A DNA stretch of 64,000 nt, taken from assembly GCF_029238675.1 (NCBI RefSeq), contig NZ_JAQWFR010000022.1:49195-113194 (forward strand), given 5' to 3'. Under the pieces are notes generated by a model. The model was given only the letters and a program-made list of their open reading frames with translations, was not told where the DNA came from and searched no databases. The stretch is from Oceanicoccus sp. Its GTDB lineage: Bacteria > Pseudomonadota > Gammaproteobacteria > Pseudomonadales > Dasaniaceae. Positions 10,672 to 21,522 of this stretch are shown here, in pieces; the first letter of the stretch is position 1, and each line of letters opens with the position of its first letter. The position numbers and the translations under genes were made by a program.

Positions 10672-12103
10672 TAACGTGCCAGCCAACAGTTTCGTAATTC
10701 CGGAAATGCGCCGTATTAAGAAAATACATTTTGTAGGCATTGGTGGTGCTGGTATGTGTGGTATTGCAGAAGTATTGCTAAATACCGGCTACCAAATTTC
10801 GGGCTCAGATATTCAAGCTTCAAAAAATACTGAGCGCCTCAAGAGTATGGGTGTCACTATTTTTATTGGCCATGCTGAGCAGAATATTGCCGGTGTTGAT
10901 GTTGTGGTGACTTCTACGGCTGTACAGGGTGATAACCCTGAAGTCACCGAGGCGATGGCATGTCGTATACCGATTGTTCCCCGTGCAGAAATGCTGGCTG
11001 AGTTAATGCGTTATCGCCACGGTATTGCAGTAGCTGGTACCCACGGTAAAACGACTACAACCAGTTTGATTGCATCGGTATTCGCCGAAGCGAAACTTGA
11101 TCCTACTTTTGTTATCGGAGGCTTGCTCAATAGCGCAGGCTCCAACGCTCGTTTAGGTGAAAGCCGAATTTTAGTCGCTGAAGCTGATGAAAGTGATGCC
11201 TCCTTTTTGCATTTGCAGCCAATGGTGTCAGTGGTGACGAATATCGAAGCAGACCATATGGCTACCTATGGCGGCGACTTTAACCAGCTGAAGAAAACCT
11301 TTATCGAATTTTTACATAACCTGCCGTTTTATGGCATAGCGATTATGTGCATCGATGACGATGTGGTCAGAGATTTGTTGCCCATGGTAGGCCGTTCAAT
11401 TTTAACCTATGGCTTTAGCGATGATGCAGATTTCTCAATTAGCAATGTGCAGAAACAGAGTCTATCGACGTCCTTTACGGTATCTCGCCCCGGTGATTTA
11501 AATGCCATTGATGTGACCATTAATATGCCCGGTGATCATAATGTCCTAAATGCTACCGCAGCTATTGCGGTAGCCACCGATGAGGGTGTTGACGATGCGG
11601 CTATTCAAAAAGGTCTGGAAAAATTCCAGGGCGTTGGTCGTCGTTTCCAGGTTCATGGCGAGTATGAGATAGAAGGCGGTAGTGCTTTATTGGTAGACGA
11701 CTATGGTCATCACCCCACTGAAGTTGAGGCCACCATTTCCGCCGCACGTCAGGCCTGGCCCGACCGCCGTTTATTAATGGTCTATCAACCACATCGTTAT
11801 ACCCGTACTAAAGATTTATACGAAGATTTTGTGCGGGTTCTATCAACGGTAGATAGCCTGATGTTATTGGAAGTGTACTCCGCCGGTGAAGACGTGATTG
11901 CCGGTGCTGATGGTCGCAGTTTAAGCGGCAGTATCCGTAGTCGCGGCCAAGTTGATCCCGTCTTTGTAGAAGATCGGGCTAGTGTGGCTGAGGTATTAAA
12001 AAATATTATGCAGCCGGGTGATGTGGTTCTTACTCAGGGTGCAGGTAATGTAGGTGCAATTGCGGCGGAGTTAGCCGCCGGTAAATTAGGTAAAGATCAA
12101 TGA
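10664..12103 (+). CDS. murC: UDP-N-acetylmuramate:L-alanine ligase MurC
   Basis: MurC adds L-alanine, the first residue of the stem peptide. From the ATG at 10664 the product is 479 residues, the usual length, with the [14 protein letters not shown]-binding loop near residue 30, the ATP loop GTHGKTTT with Lys129 and the DDYGHHPTE motif near residue 346. The frame is open further upstream to 10622, but GGAGG lies just before 10664, so the longer start is unlikely. It overlaps murG by eight bases and ddl by four. Confidence 0.96.
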   Translation: MVDNVPANSFVIPEMRRIKKIHFVGIGGAGMCGIAEVLLNTGYQISGSDIQASKNTERLKSMGVTIFIGHAEQNIAGVDVVVTSTAVQGDNPEVTEAMACRIPIVPRAEMLAELMRYRHGIAVAGTHGKTTTTSLIASVFAEAKLDPTFVIGGLLNSAGSNARLGESRILVAEADESDASFLHLQPMVSVVTNIEADHMATYGGDFNQLKKTFIEFLHNLPFYGIAIMCIDDDVVRDLLPMVGRSILTYGFSDDADFSISNVQKQSLSTSFTVSRPGDLNAIDVTINMPGDHNVLNATAAIAVATDEGVDDAAIQKGLEKFQGVGRRFQVHGEYEIEGGSALLVDDYGHHPTEVEATISAARQAWPDRRLLMVYQPHRYTRTKDLYEDFVRVLSTVDSLMLLEVYSAGEDVIAGADGRSLSGSIRSRGQVDPVFVEDRASVAEVLKNIMQPGDVVLTQGAGNVGAIAAELAAGKLGKDQ

Positions 12104-13032
12104 GTAATGTGATCGACTTAAATAGTCAATTACAAACACCAGTAGCGGTTTTGTTTGGCGGGCGCTCTGCTGAGCGTGACGTTTCTCTGCAAAGTGGTGA
12201 AGCTGTTTTAGCGGCATTGCGTGGGCAAAATATTCCGGTTGAGCCTATTGATAGCAAAGATAACGATTGGTTAGAACGTGTGGCCAATAATCACCGTCAC
12301 GCTTTTATCGCGTTACATGGTGGTGATGGTGAAGATGGCACGATACAGGGCGCGCTGGAAAATCTTGATATTAGTTATACCGGCAGTGGTGTGACTGCCT
12401 CTGCTCTGGCGATGGATAAAGTGCGTTGCAAATATCTTTGGCAGGGTATGGATTTACCCACCCCCCAGTTTGCTGAGCTTAATGATGACAGCGACCTGGC
12501 TGAGATTATTCAACAGTTTGGCAAAGTGATTGTTAAGCCTTCCTGTGAAGGCTCAAGTATTGGTATGACCATAGCAACGACTGCAGAAGAATTATCGGCC
12601 GCTTATATTGCCGCGAAGGCATATGACGATTCGGTAATGGTCGAGCAGTGGGTACAGGGCGCTGAGTTTACCGTAGCAATTTTAGGTGGTCGGGCATTGC
12701 CTGCCATTCGTTTGGAAACGGACCATGGTTTCTATGACTACGATGCCAAATATATTGCTGATGATACCCGTTATATCTGCCCCTGCGGTTTGGATAAAAA
12801 ACTTGAGCAGCAGTTACAGGAATTGGCGCTTGCCGCTTTTACCAGTGTTGGTTGTGAAGGCTGGGGACGTGTTGATGTGATGCAGGATGAGCAGGGCAAC
12901 TTCTATCTATTAGAGGTGAATACAGTGCCCGGAATGACCGGCCATAGTTTAGTACCGATGGCGGCCAAGGCAGCGGGTATCAGTTTTGAGCAGTTAGTGA
13001 CCGAAATTTTAACTTTGAGTTTAAACAAGTAA
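12100..13032 (+). CDS. ddl: D-alanine:D-alanine ligase Ddl (DdlB type)
   Basis: Ddl makes the D-Ala-D-Ala dipeptide used by MurF. The 310-residue ATP-grasp enzyme shows [14 protein letters not shown] near the N-terminus, [12 protein letters not shown] near residue 73, [11 protein letters not shown] near 147 and the C-terminal [12 protein letters not shown]. Length and dcw position fit DdlB. It overlaps murC by four bases and ends six bases before ftsQ. Confidence 0.96.
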   Translation: MSNVIDLNSQLQTPVAVLFGGRSAERDVSLQSGEAVLAALRGQNIPVEPIDSKDNDWLERVANNHRHAFIALHGGDGEDGTIQGALENLDISYTGSGVTASALAMDKVRCKYLWQGMDLPTPQFAELNDDSDLAEIIQQFGKVIVKPSCEGSSIGMTIATTAEELSAAYIAAKAYDDSVMVEQWVQGAEFTVAILGGRALPAIRLETDHGFYDYDAKYIADDTRYICPCGLDKKLEQQLQELALAAFTSVGCEGWGRVDVMQDEQGNFYLLEVNTVPGMTGHSLVPMAAKAAGISFEQLVTEILTLSLNK

Positions 13033-13038
13033 AACACG

Positions 13039-13872
13039 ATGGCGTTTTTTAAAGCAAAACAGAACAGCAAGAGAAAGACTAAGGCAAGGGGCGCCAGCAG
13101 CCACCAGCCCAAGCCTTCTCGTACGGTTGACTGGAGAAAGTTTAATCAACTGGTTTTTGCTTTGGTGGCCGTTGCGGTACTGGTCGGTATTTATCAGGGT
13201 ATTGTGATGTTGCTATCACAGCCTGTTACTCGCGTGGCGGTGAATGGTGAATTTATTTATGTGGATAAGCGAGCTATTGAAGCAGAGGTAAAACCTTTTT
13301 TAGGCGGCGGTTTTATTGCGTTAGATTTGGCAGGGCTTAGCGAAAAGCTGGAACTGCAGCCCTGGGTGCTGGATGTCTCTGTTTCGCGACGCTGGCCCGA
13401 TGAGATTGTGATTACCGTGGTGGAGCAAACACCGATTGCCTACTGGGGAGATAATGGTTTTTTGAATTCCCGTGGTGAGTTATTTCAACCACTGGAAAAA
13501 GTGGCAGCGATAGAAGGTTTGCCAAAGCTAAATGGTCCGGGCAATAGCTTGGACAATAGCTCGAACAATAGCTCGAACAACAGCTCAGACAAGGTGATGA
13601 ATCATTTTAGTGAGCTGAATGAAGCTTTAATTAATCGCGGTTTGAGTTTGGTGGCCCTGGAGCTGGACGACCGGGGCAATTGGTCAGCCCGATTAGCCGG
13701 CGATATCAATATCACCCTTGGTAGGGGTGAAGTGATGGAAAAAATGCGGCGTTTACTGGTGGCTTATGAACAGGGCTTATCAGAAAACTTCAGTAATATC
13801 GCCAATATAGATATGCGCTATAACAATGGCTTTGCCGTCGAGTGGCGCACCAAAAATGCAGAGCGTGTTTGA
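13039..13872 (+). CDS. ftsQ: Cell division protein FtsQ with an Asn/Ser repeat insert
   Basis: FtsQ links early and late divisome proteins. The 277-residue product has a basic cytoplasmic tail, a membrane helix at about residues 36-58, a POTRA domain (about 63-135) and the FtsQ beta domain. Oddly, residues 169-184 are an Asn/Ser-rich run encoded by four 12-bp tandem units (13543-13590), which falls in the beta domain where relatives have a short loop. The repeat is in frame and leaves the rest intact. Confidence 0.93.
   Translation: MAFFKAKQNSKRKTKARGASSHQPKPSRTVDWRKFNQLVFALVAVAVLVGIYQGIVMLLSQPVTRVAVNGEFIYVDKRAIEAEVKPFLGGGFIALDLAGLSEKLELQPWVLDVSVSRRWPDEIVITVVEQTPIAYWGDNGFLNSRGELFQPLEKVAAIEGLPKLNGPGNSLDNSSNNSSNNSSDKVMNHFSELNEALINRGLSLVALELDDRGNWSARLAGDINITLGRGEVMEKMRRLLVAYEQGLSENFSNIANIDMRYNNGFAVEWRTKNAERV
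13543..13590 (+). repeat. Four 12-bp in-frame tandem repeats inside ftsQ
   Basis: Four successive 12-bp units, AATAGCTTGGAC, AATAGCTCGAAC, AATAGCTCGAAC and AACAGCTCAGAC, code for repeated Asn-Ser-x-x. Units two and three are identical. Because the unit is a multiple of three, changes in copy number would keep the reading frame. Confidence 0.95.
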
Positions 13873-13909
13873 TGTTAATAATGAAAAAGCAAAAGGGGAG
13901 TGTTAGCTA

Positions 13910-15145
13910 ATGGGCGGCACAATAGACAATAAAATGATTGTCGGTCTTGATATTGGTACTTCAAAGGTCGTGGCCATCGTTGGTGCGATTACTGAAGAGG
14001 GTATCTTGGAAATTGTGGGTATAGGTTCCCACCCATCTCGAGGCTTAAAGAAAGGCGTGGTGGTAAATATCGAATCCACGGTTCAGTCCATCCAGCGCGC
14101 TATAGAAGAAGCGGAATTAATGGCCGGCTGCCAAATTCACTCTGTCTATGCCGGTATCGCGGGTAATCATATTCGCAGTTTAAATTCCCACGGTATTGTC
14201 GCTATCCGGGATCGCGAAGTGTATCAGTTGGATTTGGAGCGAGTGATTGATGCCGCACAAGCGGTGGCGATTCCCGCTGATCAAAAGGTGCTGCATATTT
14301 TGCCGCAGGAATATGTGATCGACACCCAGGAAGGTATTAAGGAGCCGCTGGGTATGTCGGGCGTACGTTTAGAGGCCAAAGTACATTTGGTCACTTGTGC
14401 GGTTAATGCTTCCCAGAATATTGAAAAATGTATTCGCCGTTGTGGTCTTGAAGTTGAAGATATTATTTTAGAGCAGCTGGCTTCAAGCTATGCCGTGCTG
14501 ACTGATGATGAGCGTGAGTTGGGTGTATGCCTGGTGGATATTGGTGGTGGTACTACCGATATTGCCATCTTTACTGAGGGTGCTATTCGCCATACCGGCG
14601 TTATCCCAATCGCCGGTGACCAGGTCACTAACGATATTGCTATGGCTCTAAGAACGCCAACGCAAAACGCTGAAGAAATCAAAATAAAATATGCCTGTGC
14701 ACTGACTCAGTTAGCTGGCGCAGAAGAAACTATCAAAGTGCCCAGTGTGGGTGAGCGTCCCCCCAGAGATTTGTCACGGCAGGCATTGGCTGAAGTGGTT
14801 GAGCCCCGCTATGACGAGTTATTTACTTTAGTTCAAGCTGAACTTCGCCGCAGTGGTTACGAAGATATGATCGCGGCGGGCATTGTGCTGACCGGCGGTA
14901 CTTCAAAAATGGAAGGGGTGGTCGAATTGGCGGAGGAGATTTTCCATACGCCAGTCAGAATCGGCACACCGCAAGATGTTGAAGGCTTAAAAGATATTGT
15001 TCGCAATCCAATTTATTCCACTGGAGTAGGTTTATTGCAATACGGTTTAAAACAACAAAACGGCGGTGAAATAAAAGCGTCGAGGACACAACAAACAGCC
15101 GGCGTATTTAGCCGTGCTAAAGACTGGTTTCAAAATAACTTTTAA
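13910..15145 (+). CDS. ftsA: Cell division protein FtsA
   Basis: FtsA is the actin-like ATPase that anchors FtsZ to the membrane. The 411-residue product begins its actin fold at VGLDIGTSKVVAIVG, has the second phosphate loop VDIGGGTTDIAIF near residue 208 and the adenosine motif LTGGTSKMEG near 328. It ends in a short amphipathic membrane-targeting helix (KDWFQNNF). GGGGAG precedes the ATG at 13910; an internal ATG eight codons later is less likely. FtsZ follows after 92 bases. Confidence 0.97.
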   Translation: MGGTIDNKMIVGLDIGTSKVVAIVGAITEEGILEIVGIGSHPSRGLKKGVVVNIESTVQSIQRAIEEAELMAGCQIHSVYAGIAGNHIRSLNSHGIVAIRDREVYQLDLERVIDAAQAVAIPADQKVLHILPQEYVIDTQEGIKEPLGMSGVRLEAKVHLVTCAVNASQNIEKCIRRCGLEVEDIILEQLASSYAVLTDDERELGVCLVDIGGGTTDIAIFTEGAIRHTGVIPIAGDQVTNDIAMALRTPTQNAEEIKIKYACALTQLAGAEETIKVPSVGERPPRDLSRQALAEVVEPRYDELFTLVQAELRRSGYEDMIAAGIVLTGGTSKMEGVVELAEEIFHTPVRIGTPQDVEGLKDIVRNPIYSTGVGLLQYGLKQQNGGEIKASRTQQTAGVFSRAKDWFQNNF

Positions 15146-15237
15146 CCACTGTTTTTAAATTAAGTAACTTTAAATGTAAGACTACTGGCGTCGACTTTGT
15201 CGGCAACAGTAGAAAAACTAAAAAAGGGAGAAAACCT

Positions 15238-16389
15238 ATGTTCGAGCTAGTTGATAACGTTCCACAAAATGCGGTCATAAAGGTTGTCGGTGTGGGAGGC
15301 GGTGGCGGTAATGCCGTTAAGCACATGATTGCCAATAACGTAGAAGGCGTAGACTTTGTTTGCGCTAATACGGACGCCCAAGCGTTGATCGATGTTGAAA
15401 CCACCACTGTATTGCAGCTAGGTAGTAATATCACTAAAGGTTTGGGTGCTGGTGCCAATCCTGAAGTGGGCCGCCAGGCTGCATTGGAAGACCGCGAGCG
15501 TATTTCCGAAGCATTGCAAGGCGCTGATATGGTCTTTATCACTGCCGGTATGGGCGGTGGTACAGGTACAGGTGCTGCACCGGTTGTTGCTGAAGTGGCT
15601 AAAGATTTAGGTATTCTGACTGTGGCGGTGGTAACACGCCCATTTTCTTTTGAAGGCAAAAAGCGCAGCGTCATCGCCGAAGCCGGGATGAAGGAATTGC
15701 AACAGCATGTTGATTCTTTAATCACTATTCCTAATGAGAAGTTATTGGATGTGTTAGGTAAGAGCGCCAGTCTGCTGGATGCCTTTAAAACCGCCAATGA
15801 TGTTTTGTTGGGTGCTGTGCAGGGTATCGCAGATTTAATTATCCGCCCGGGTATGATCAACGTGGATTTCGCGGATGTGCGTACGGTGATGTCTGAGATG
15901 GGTATGGCGATGATGGGTACCGGTTATGCTCGCGGTGAGAACCGTGCCCGTGAAGCGGCCGAAGCTGCCATCCGCAGTCCATTGCTGGATGATATTAACC
16001 TGCAGGGCGCACGCGGTATTCTTGTGAATATTACCGCCGGTCTTGATTTGTCGCTAGGCGAGTTCTCAGAGGTGGGTGACACCGTTGAAGAGTTTGCATC
16101 AGATAATGCCACTGTTGTTGTGGGAACTGTTATCGACCCTGACATGTCAGAGGAACTGCGCGTAACGGTTGTAGCGACCGGTTTGGGTGGCGAAATGGCC
16201 GAAACTCCACTGAAAGTAGTGGAGAGCAAGCCAGCTGATGCGACTAACCCGGATTACCGCACACTGGACCGTCCAACGGTTATGCGTAATAACCCACAGG
16301 CCGCAGCCCCTGAGGCAGCCACACCTGTAGGTGAAAAGGATATGGAATATCTTGATATTCCTGCCTTTTTGCGCAGACAAGCGGACTAG
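15238..16389 (+). CDS. ftsZ: Cell division GTPase FtsZ
   Basis: FtsZ is the tubulin-like GTPase that forms the division ring. The 383-residue protein has the N-terminal VVGVGGGGGNAV loop, the tubulin signature GGGTGTG near residue 106, and the NxDFAD catalytic T7 loop near 206. A variable linker leads to the C-terminal peptide DIPAFLRRQ that binds FtsA and ZipA. A strong ribosome site, GGGAG, lies about nine bases before the ATG. Confidence 0.98.
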   Translation: MFELVDNVPQNAVIKVVGVGGGGGNAVKHMIANNVEGVDFVCANTDAQALIDVETTTVLQLGSNITKGLGAGANPEVGRQAALEDRERISEALQGADMVFITAGMGGGTGTGAAPVVAEVAKDLGILTVAVVTRPFSFEGKKRSVIAEAGMKELQQHVDSLITIPNEKLLDVLGKSASLLDAFKTANDVLLGAVQGIADLIIRPGMINVDFADVRTVMSEMGMAMMGTGYARGENRAREAAEAAIRSPLLDDINLQGARGILVNITAGLDLSLGEFSEVGDTVEEFASDNATVVVGTVIDPDMSEELRVTVVATGLGGEMAETPLKVVESKPADATNPDYRTLDRPTVMRNNPQAAAPEAATPVGEKDMEYLDIPAFLRRQAD

Positions 16390-16450
16390 GATTGCTTAAA
16401 TAATAGGTTGCAGAAGGCAATTTTAGCTCCAACGTAGCTAAGCTAAGAGT

Positions 16451-16479
16451 TTGGCGTTATACCGGTTCTCTGGTAGTAT
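16451..16479 (+). promoter_or_regulatory. Candidate sigma-70 promoter for lpxC
   Basis: TTGGCG (16451-16456) and TAGTAT (16474-16479) are separated by 17 bases, the optimal spacing, within the 236-bp gap between ftsZ and lpxC. This would give lpxC its own transcript with a leader of about 140 bases. The rest of the gap holds no open frame that I can support. Confidence 0.6.
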
Positions 16480-16625
16480 TCGCGCCTCGCTTCTTAGGCT
16501 ATAGCTGTGTTGAGTCAGCGATAAATAGCCGGGCTCTACTAACCCTCTGGTAACTCCTTGAGTAAAATCAGCGGTTTTAGGGCGTGATACGGGCGAAAGC
16601 CCATCAATAACCATGAAGAAAAGCC

Positions 16626-17537
16626 ATGATTAGACAACGCACATTACGCAACGCCATTCGTGCCACGGGCGTGGGTTTACACTCCGGTGAAAAGGTCTAT
16701 TTGACCCTTTTACCTGCTCCTGTTGATACCGGTATTGTGTTCCGTCGTACTGATCTGGACCCTGTCGTTGAAATTGCCGCCCGTGCGGAAAATGTAGGCG
16801 ATACCACTCTATCAACCACCTTAATGAAAGGTGATGTAAGAGTGTCCACCGTTGAGCATTTATTGTCAGCGATGGCGGGTTTGGGAATTGATAACGCCTA
16901 TGTAGAGTTAAGTGCCGCAGAAGTCCCTATTATGGATGGCAGTGCAGGCCCTTTCGTGTTCTTAATCCAGTCCGCTGGTATTGAAGAGCAGGCCAAGGCC
17001 AAGCAGTTTATCCGCATTAAACGACCGGTAACGGTGAAACACGACGATAAAGTCGCCAGCTTCCTCCCTTTTGATGGCTTCAAAGTGTCGTTTACCATTG
17101 ATTTTGATCACCCGGTCTTTCGCGATCGTACTGGCGAGGCTGCGCTGGATTTTTCCAGCACCTCCTTCGTAAAAGAAGTCAGCCGCGCCCGTACCTTCGG
17201 CTTTATGCATGAATTTGAATACCTGCGCTCCAAGGGCCTGGCCCAGGGTGGCAGTGTCCACAATGCGATTGTTGTGGATGAGTACCGTATCCTTAATGAA
17301 GACGGCCTGCGTTACGAGGACGAATTTGTTAAGCACAAGGTATTGGACGCCATTGGCGACCTCTACCTGTTAGGCAACAGTTTGATTGGTGAGTTTAAGG
17401 CCCATAAATCCGGTCATGCCCTCAATAATGCTTCTTTGCGAGCCTTAATTGCTGAAACTGATGCCTGGGAAGTAGTGACTTTTGAAGATAAAGACACCGC
17501 TCCCATCTCCTATATGGCCCCGGTGTCTGTCGCATAA
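16626..17537 (+). CDS. lpxC: UDP-3-O-acyl-N-acetylglucosamine deacetylase LpxC
   Basis: LpxC is the zinc deacetylase that commits UDP-acyl-GlcNAc to lipid A synthesis. The 303-residue product has the three zinc ligands at the expected places: His78 in the VEHLLSA motif, and His237 and Asp241 in HKVLDAIGD. Length matches the Pseudomonas enzyme. It closes the dcw cluster, as in other Gammaproteobacteria, and has a candidate promoter at 16451-16479. Confidence 0.98.
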   Translation: MIRQRTLRNAIRATGVGLHSGEKVYLTLLPAPVDTGIVFRRTDLDPVVEIAARAENVGDTTLSTTLMKGDVRVSTVEHLLSAMAGLGIDNAYVELSAAEVPIMDGSAGPFVFLIQSAGIEEQAKAKQFIRIKRPVTVKHDDKVASFLPFDGFKVSFTIDFDHPVFRDRTGEAALDFSSTSFVKEVSRARTFGFMHEFEYLRSKGLAQGGSVHNAIVVDEYRILNEDGLRYEDEFVKHKVLDAIGDLYLLGNSLIGEFKAHKSGHALNNASLRALIAETDAWEVVTFEDKDTAPISYMAPVSVA

Positions 17538-17651
17538 GTCTGTTTTTGCCAAAACTTTCTGTTCAAATTTCGAGCTGCTTCACCAAAATCTGCTGCGCAA
17601 AGTTGGTAATAGCCTGATTTATATGCGATATTTACGAAAATTTTTTCTCAA

Positions 17652-17670
17652 AAGTGCCCAAATGGCACTT
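17652..17670. other. Short perfect hairpin between lpxC and the M23 peptidase gene
   Basis: AAGTGCC and GGCACTT form a seven-base stem around a five-base loop. There is no T-run after it on the + strand, so it is a weak candidate for termination of lpxC transcripts or an RNA-processing structure. Confidence 0.4.
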
Positions 17671-17699
17671 AATAAACCCAGCTGAAGCCCCCTTACTCT

Positions 17700-18626
17700 A
17701 TGAAAGTCATTATTGTTAGTGACAAACACGGCCAGTCAAGCTCCATCTCACTAGGCCGGTGGACCCGTACGATTGTCTCCTTGTGCCTATTAGGTATTCC
17801 CCTGGGTGTGGGCAGCTTAATCGGTCATAGCGTAGCCACCAGCGAAGAAGTGCTGGACCAGCAGGCTCTGTTAGCCATCAAAGAGAGAAATAACAAAGAA
17901 CAATTGGCTCTTGCCGAAACCAAGCGCAAAGTTGAGCAACATCTTCAAGCTTTAACTCTGCGTATGGCCGAGATGCAGGCCCGTATCGTCCGTTTGGATG
18001 CTCTGGGCCAGCGCATAACCAGCGTCGCCAAACTCGACAAAGGCGAGTTTGATTTTAGCCAGCTGCCTGCTGTAGGTGGCCCCCAGGGCGCTGATTTAGG
18101 TAAAGTTTACCAGAGCCCTGATTTTGTTGATGCGATTGATAATCTTGTCCAGCGTATTGATGACCGCGAGCAGCAGCTTGAAATCCTTGAAACCTTAATG
18201 GCCAACCGCAAGATTGAAGATGAGGTTTTCCTGGCGGGTCGCCCCATCAAAAAAGGCTGGATGTCCTCCAATTTTGGCCTCCGTGCCGACCCTTTCACTG
18301 GTCGCAAAGCGATGCATGAAGGCGTCGACTTTGCCGGTAAGCTGGGCTCAGAGATTGTAGCTGTTGGTTCCGGTGTTGTTACCTGGTCCGGAGACCGCTA
18401 CGGCTATGGCCGTTTAGTAGAAATTGTCCACGGTAATGGGTTTATGACCCGCTACGCCCACAACATGGAAAACAAGGTTGAAGTGGGTGACATCGTGAAA
18501 AAAGGCCAAACCATCTCCCTGATGGGTAGTAGTGGTCGTTCCACCGGCCCCCATGTCCATTTTGAAGTCTATAAGCATGGTCGCCCCGTTGACCCAGCTA
18601 CCTATATTCATCGCGCCAGTCGCTGA
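17700..18626 (+). CDS. M23 family (LytM-type) peptidase or divisome activator
   Basis: The 308-residue product has one N-terminal membrane helix (about residues 25-45), a coiled coil at about 55-110 and a C-terminal LytM domain. The zinc-site residues His206, Asp210, His285 and His287 are all present, so unlike EnvC/NlpD-type activators it could be an active peptidoglycan endopeptidase. Its place between lpxC and secA is the one held by secM in enteric bacteria; Pseudomonas carries a similar M23 gene here. The exact role is inferred. Confidence 0.88.
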   Translation: MKVIIVSDKHGQSSSISLGRWTRTIVSLCLLGIPLGVGSLIGHSVATSEEVLDQQALLAIKERNNKEQLALAETKRKVEQHLQALTLRMAEMQARIVRLDALGQRITSVAKLDKGEFDFSQLPAVGGPQGADLGKVYQSPDFVDAIDNLVQRIDDREQQLEILETLMANRKIEDEVFLAGRPIKKGWMSSNFGLRADPFTGRKAMHEGVDFAGKLGSEIVAVGSGVVTWSGDRYGYGRLVEIVHGNGFMTRYAHNMENKVEVGDIVKKGQTISLMGSSGRSTGPHVHFEVYKHGRPVDPATYIHRASR

Positions 18627-18696
18627 ATATACCCTGCCTTATTTGCCCCAATTAGATTAAACTAGCGCGCTGTTGTTGGTCGGCACATATCCAGAC

Positions 18697-18724
18697 TTAA
18701 TAGCCCGACTTTAATAGCTCGACT
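18697..18724 (+). repeat. 14-bp tandem duplication upstream of secA
   Basis: TTAATAGCCCGACT is followed directly by TTAATAGCTCGACT, one mismatch in 14. It sits in the 150-bp gap between the M23 peptidase gene and secA, about 55 bases before the secA start. Confidence 0.9.
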
Positions 18725-18776
18725 TTAGTGCTATAGAGCGCCCCTTAACAATAACACTTACATCGCAGCCACTATT

Positions 18777-21497
18777 ATGATTGGAAATATCGCCAGGAAA
18801 ATCTTCGGTAGCAAAAATGACCGAGTCCTTAAGCGCATGGGCAAAACCGTCCAGCAGATCAATGCCTTTGAAGAGGCGATTAGCGCCCTGAGTGACGAGG
18901 CCCTAAAAGCCAAAACCCCTGAATTCAAAAGTCGCCTGGAACAGGGAGAAAGCCTGGACCAGCTGTTGCCAGAAGCCTTTGCCTGTGTCCGTGAGGCGGG
19001 CCAAAGAGCTCTGGGGATGCGCCACTTTGATGTGCAGATGATTGGTGGCTTGTGTCTGCATCAGGGCCGCATCGCCGAGATGCGTACCGGTGAAGGTAAA
19101 ACCCTGGTGGCAACCCTGCCGGTGTATCTAAATGCCCTAACCGGCAAAGGCGCCTTTGTGGTTACCGTCAATGACTACCTGGCGGAGCGCGATGCTAACT
19201 GGATGCGCCCCCTCTATGAATTTATGGGCCTGTCTGTTGGCGTAGTTAAATCAGGGCAGGACACTGAATCAAAGCGTGCCGCTTACCTTTGTGATATTAC
19301 TTATGGCACCAATAACGAATTTGGTTTTGATTACCTGCGCGACAATATGGCCTTTACCAGAGAAGACCGTTTTCAGCGCAGCCTGAATTTTGCCATTGTT
19401 GATGAGGTGGATTCCATCCTGATCGATGAAGCCCGTACGCCGCTGATTATTTCTGGCCCTGCCGAAGACAGCTCCGAGCTCTATCGCAAAATTAATACAT
19501 TGATCCCTAATCTAACTCTGCAAATAGAAGAAGAGGAAGGACAGGAATTTGTTGAAGGCCACTATACGCTGGATGAAAAAGCCCGCCAGATTGACCTCAC
19601 CGAAACCGGCCATCTTTATGTTGAAGAGTTGCTGACCGAAGCGGGTATGCTGGAAGAAGGTGATAGCCTCTACTCCGTTAGCAACCTGTCAATGTTGCAG
19701 CATGTTTATTCCGGCTTGCGCGCCCATAAACTGTTTAACCGCGATGTTGAATATATTATTCAAAACAGTCAGGTGGTGTTAATTGATGAGCATACCGGCC
19801 GTACTATGCCCGGTCGTCGTTTGTCTGAAGGTTTGCATCAGGCCATTGAAGCCAAAGAAGGTGTAGCCATTCAGGCGGAAAGCCAAACCCTGGCATCCAC
19901 CACCTTCCAGAATTATTTCCGTTTATTTAATAAATTGTCGGGCATGACCGGTACAGCGGATACTGAAGCTTTCGAATTTCACCAAATTTACGGCTTGGAA
20001 GTATTGGTTATCCCAACCAATGTGACGCAGTTACGTAAAGATTTAAATGACCTGGTGTATTTATCTAAAGATGAAAAATACGATGCCATTGTTAACGATG
20101 TTAATGAAATTACTGCCCAAGGCGCCCCTGTTCTGGTAGGTACTGCATCCATCGAAACCTCGGAAGAATTGTCCCGTCGTTTTGAAAAATCAAAAATTGC
20201 CCACAAAGTGCTGAACGCCAAGTTCCACCAGCAAGAAGCAGAAATTATTGCCCAGGCCGGTAAGCCGGGTATTGTCACTATCGCGACTAATATGGCGGGC
20301 CGTGGTACCGATATCGTACTGGGTGGTAATGTTGAAGTAGAAATTGCCGCATTGGATAACCCCAGTGATAGCCAGATTGAAGCACTAAGAGCCGATTGGC
20401 AAAAACGCCATGACGCTGTGCTGGAAGCGGGCGGTTTACATATTATTGGTACCGAACGTCACGAATCCCGTCGTATTGATAACCAGCTCCGTGGTCGTGC
20501 CGGCCGTCAGGGTGATGCTGGTATGTCGCGTTTTTATCTTTCTATGGAAGATAATTTAATGCGTATCTTTGCCTCGGACCGCGTACGTAACTTTATGAAA
20601 GCCCTGGGTATGGAAAAGGGTGAAGCGATTGAACACCGTATGGTGACCAACTCCATTGAAAAAGCCCAGCGCAAAGTAGAAGGCCGTAACTTCGATATTC
20701 GCAAGCAGCTATTGGAATATGATGATGTGGCTAACGACCAGCGCCAGATTGTTTATAACCAGCGCAAGTACCTGCTTGAGGAAGAAGAGATTACTGAAAC
20801 CATTGAGGCCATTCGCGCCGATGTGGTGAATGAAGTGGTTGATGAACATATTCCACCGCAGAGTTTGGAAGAACAGTGGGATGTGAGTGGTTTGGAACAG
20901 CGTCTTGAGAATGAATTTGCCGCTACCATGCCCATCCAGAAGTGGTTGGATGAAGATGATAATCTGCATGAAGAACCACTGCGTGAAAAAATCCTGGCAG
21001 TTATCACCGAAGCCTATGAAGAAAAAGTTAAAGAGATTGGCCCTGAAATTCGCAAGCTTGAAAAACATATTATGTTGCAGGTGTTAGATAACCTATGGAA
21101 AGAGCACTTGGCGACTATGGATCATTTGCGCCAGGGTATTCATCTGCGTGCCTATGCCCAGAAAAACCCCAAGCAAGAATATAAGCGGGAAGCCTTCAGT
21201 TTATTCGAGTCTATGCTGAGTAGTCTGAAACATGATGTGGTGCGTTTCCTGGCCAATGTCCGCATTCAGCGCGAAGATGAATTGGAAGAACTGGAACGCC
21301 AGCGCCGTGAAGAACAGGCGAGAAAACAAATGGAATTCCAGCATGCGAATGCTTCGGCAATGCCAGAGCAAGAACAGCAGGCTACTGCAGAAGAACAAGC
21401 ACCCTTTGTGCGCCAGGGCGCAAAAGTCGGTCGTAATGACCCTTGCACTTGTGGCTCAGGTAAAAAGTATAAGCAGTGCTGCGGCAAATTGTCGTGA
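18777..21497 (+). CDS. secA: Protein translocase ATPase SecA
   Basis: SecA drives preproteins through SecYEG. The 906-residue product has the Walker A loop GEGKT at residues 105-109, [12 protein letters not shown] (Walker B) near 210, the [10 protein letters not shown] motif of the second helicase domain, and a C-terminal zinc-binding SEC-C motif with the pattern [14 protein letters not shown] that contacts SecB and lipids. All domains are intact and the length is typical. ArgJ follows after 25 bases. Confidence 0.98.
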   Translation: MIGNIARKIFGSKNDRVLKRMGKTVQQINAFEEAISALSDEALKAKTPEFKSRLEQGESLDQLLPEAFACVREAGQRALGMRHFDVQMIGGLCLHQGRIAEMRTGEGKTLVATLPVYLNALTGKGAFVVTVNDYLAERDANWMRPLYEFMGLSVGVVKSGQDTESKRAAYLCDITYGTNNEFGFDYLRDNMAFTREDRFQRSLNFAIVDEVDSILIDEARTPLIISGPAEDSSELYRKINTLIPNLTLQIEEEEGQEFVEGHYTLDEKARQIDLTETGHLYVEELLTEAGMLEEGDSLYSVSNLSMLQHVYSGLRAHKLFNRDVEYIIQNSQVVLIDEHTGRTMPGRRLSEGLHQAIEAKEGVAIQAESQTLASTTFQNYFRLFNKLSGMTGTADTEAFEFHQIYGLEVLVIPTNVTQLRKDLNDLVYLSKDEKYDAIVNDVNEITAQGAPVLVGTASIETSEELSRRFEKSKIAHKVLNAKFHQQEAEIIAQAGKPGIVTIATNMAGRGTDIVLGGNVEVEIAALDNPSDSQIEALRADWQKRHDAVLEAGGLHIIGTERHESRRIDNQLRGRAGRQGDAGMSRFYLSMEDNLMRIFASDRVRNFMKALGMEKGEAIEHRMVTNSIEKAQRKVEGRNFDIRKQLLEYDDVANDQRQIVYNQRKYLLEEEEITETIEAIRADVVNEVVDEHIPPQSLEEQWDVSGLEQRLENEFAATMPIQKWLDEDDNLHEEPLREKILAVITEAYEEKVKEIGPEIRKLEKHIMLQVLDNLWKEHLATMDHLRQGIHLRAYAQKNPKQEYKREAFSLFESMLSSLKHDVVRFLANVRIQREDELEELERQRREEQARKQMEFQHANASAMPEQEQQATAEEQAPFVRQGAKVGRNDPCTCGSGKKYKQCCGKLS

Positions 21498-21522
21498 ATT
21501 TTTAAACCTATAGAGAGTATTT

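Noticed and set aside
17482..17685. 67-residue frame overlapping the end of lpxC
   Set aside because: It starts inside lpxC in another frame, has no ribosome site, and its product is a biased mix typical of read-through of AT-rich intergenic DNA.
18627..18776. Possible SecM arrest peptide before secA
   Set aside because: The gap is only 150 bp and shows no arrest motif; the upstream gene is a full M23 peptidase.
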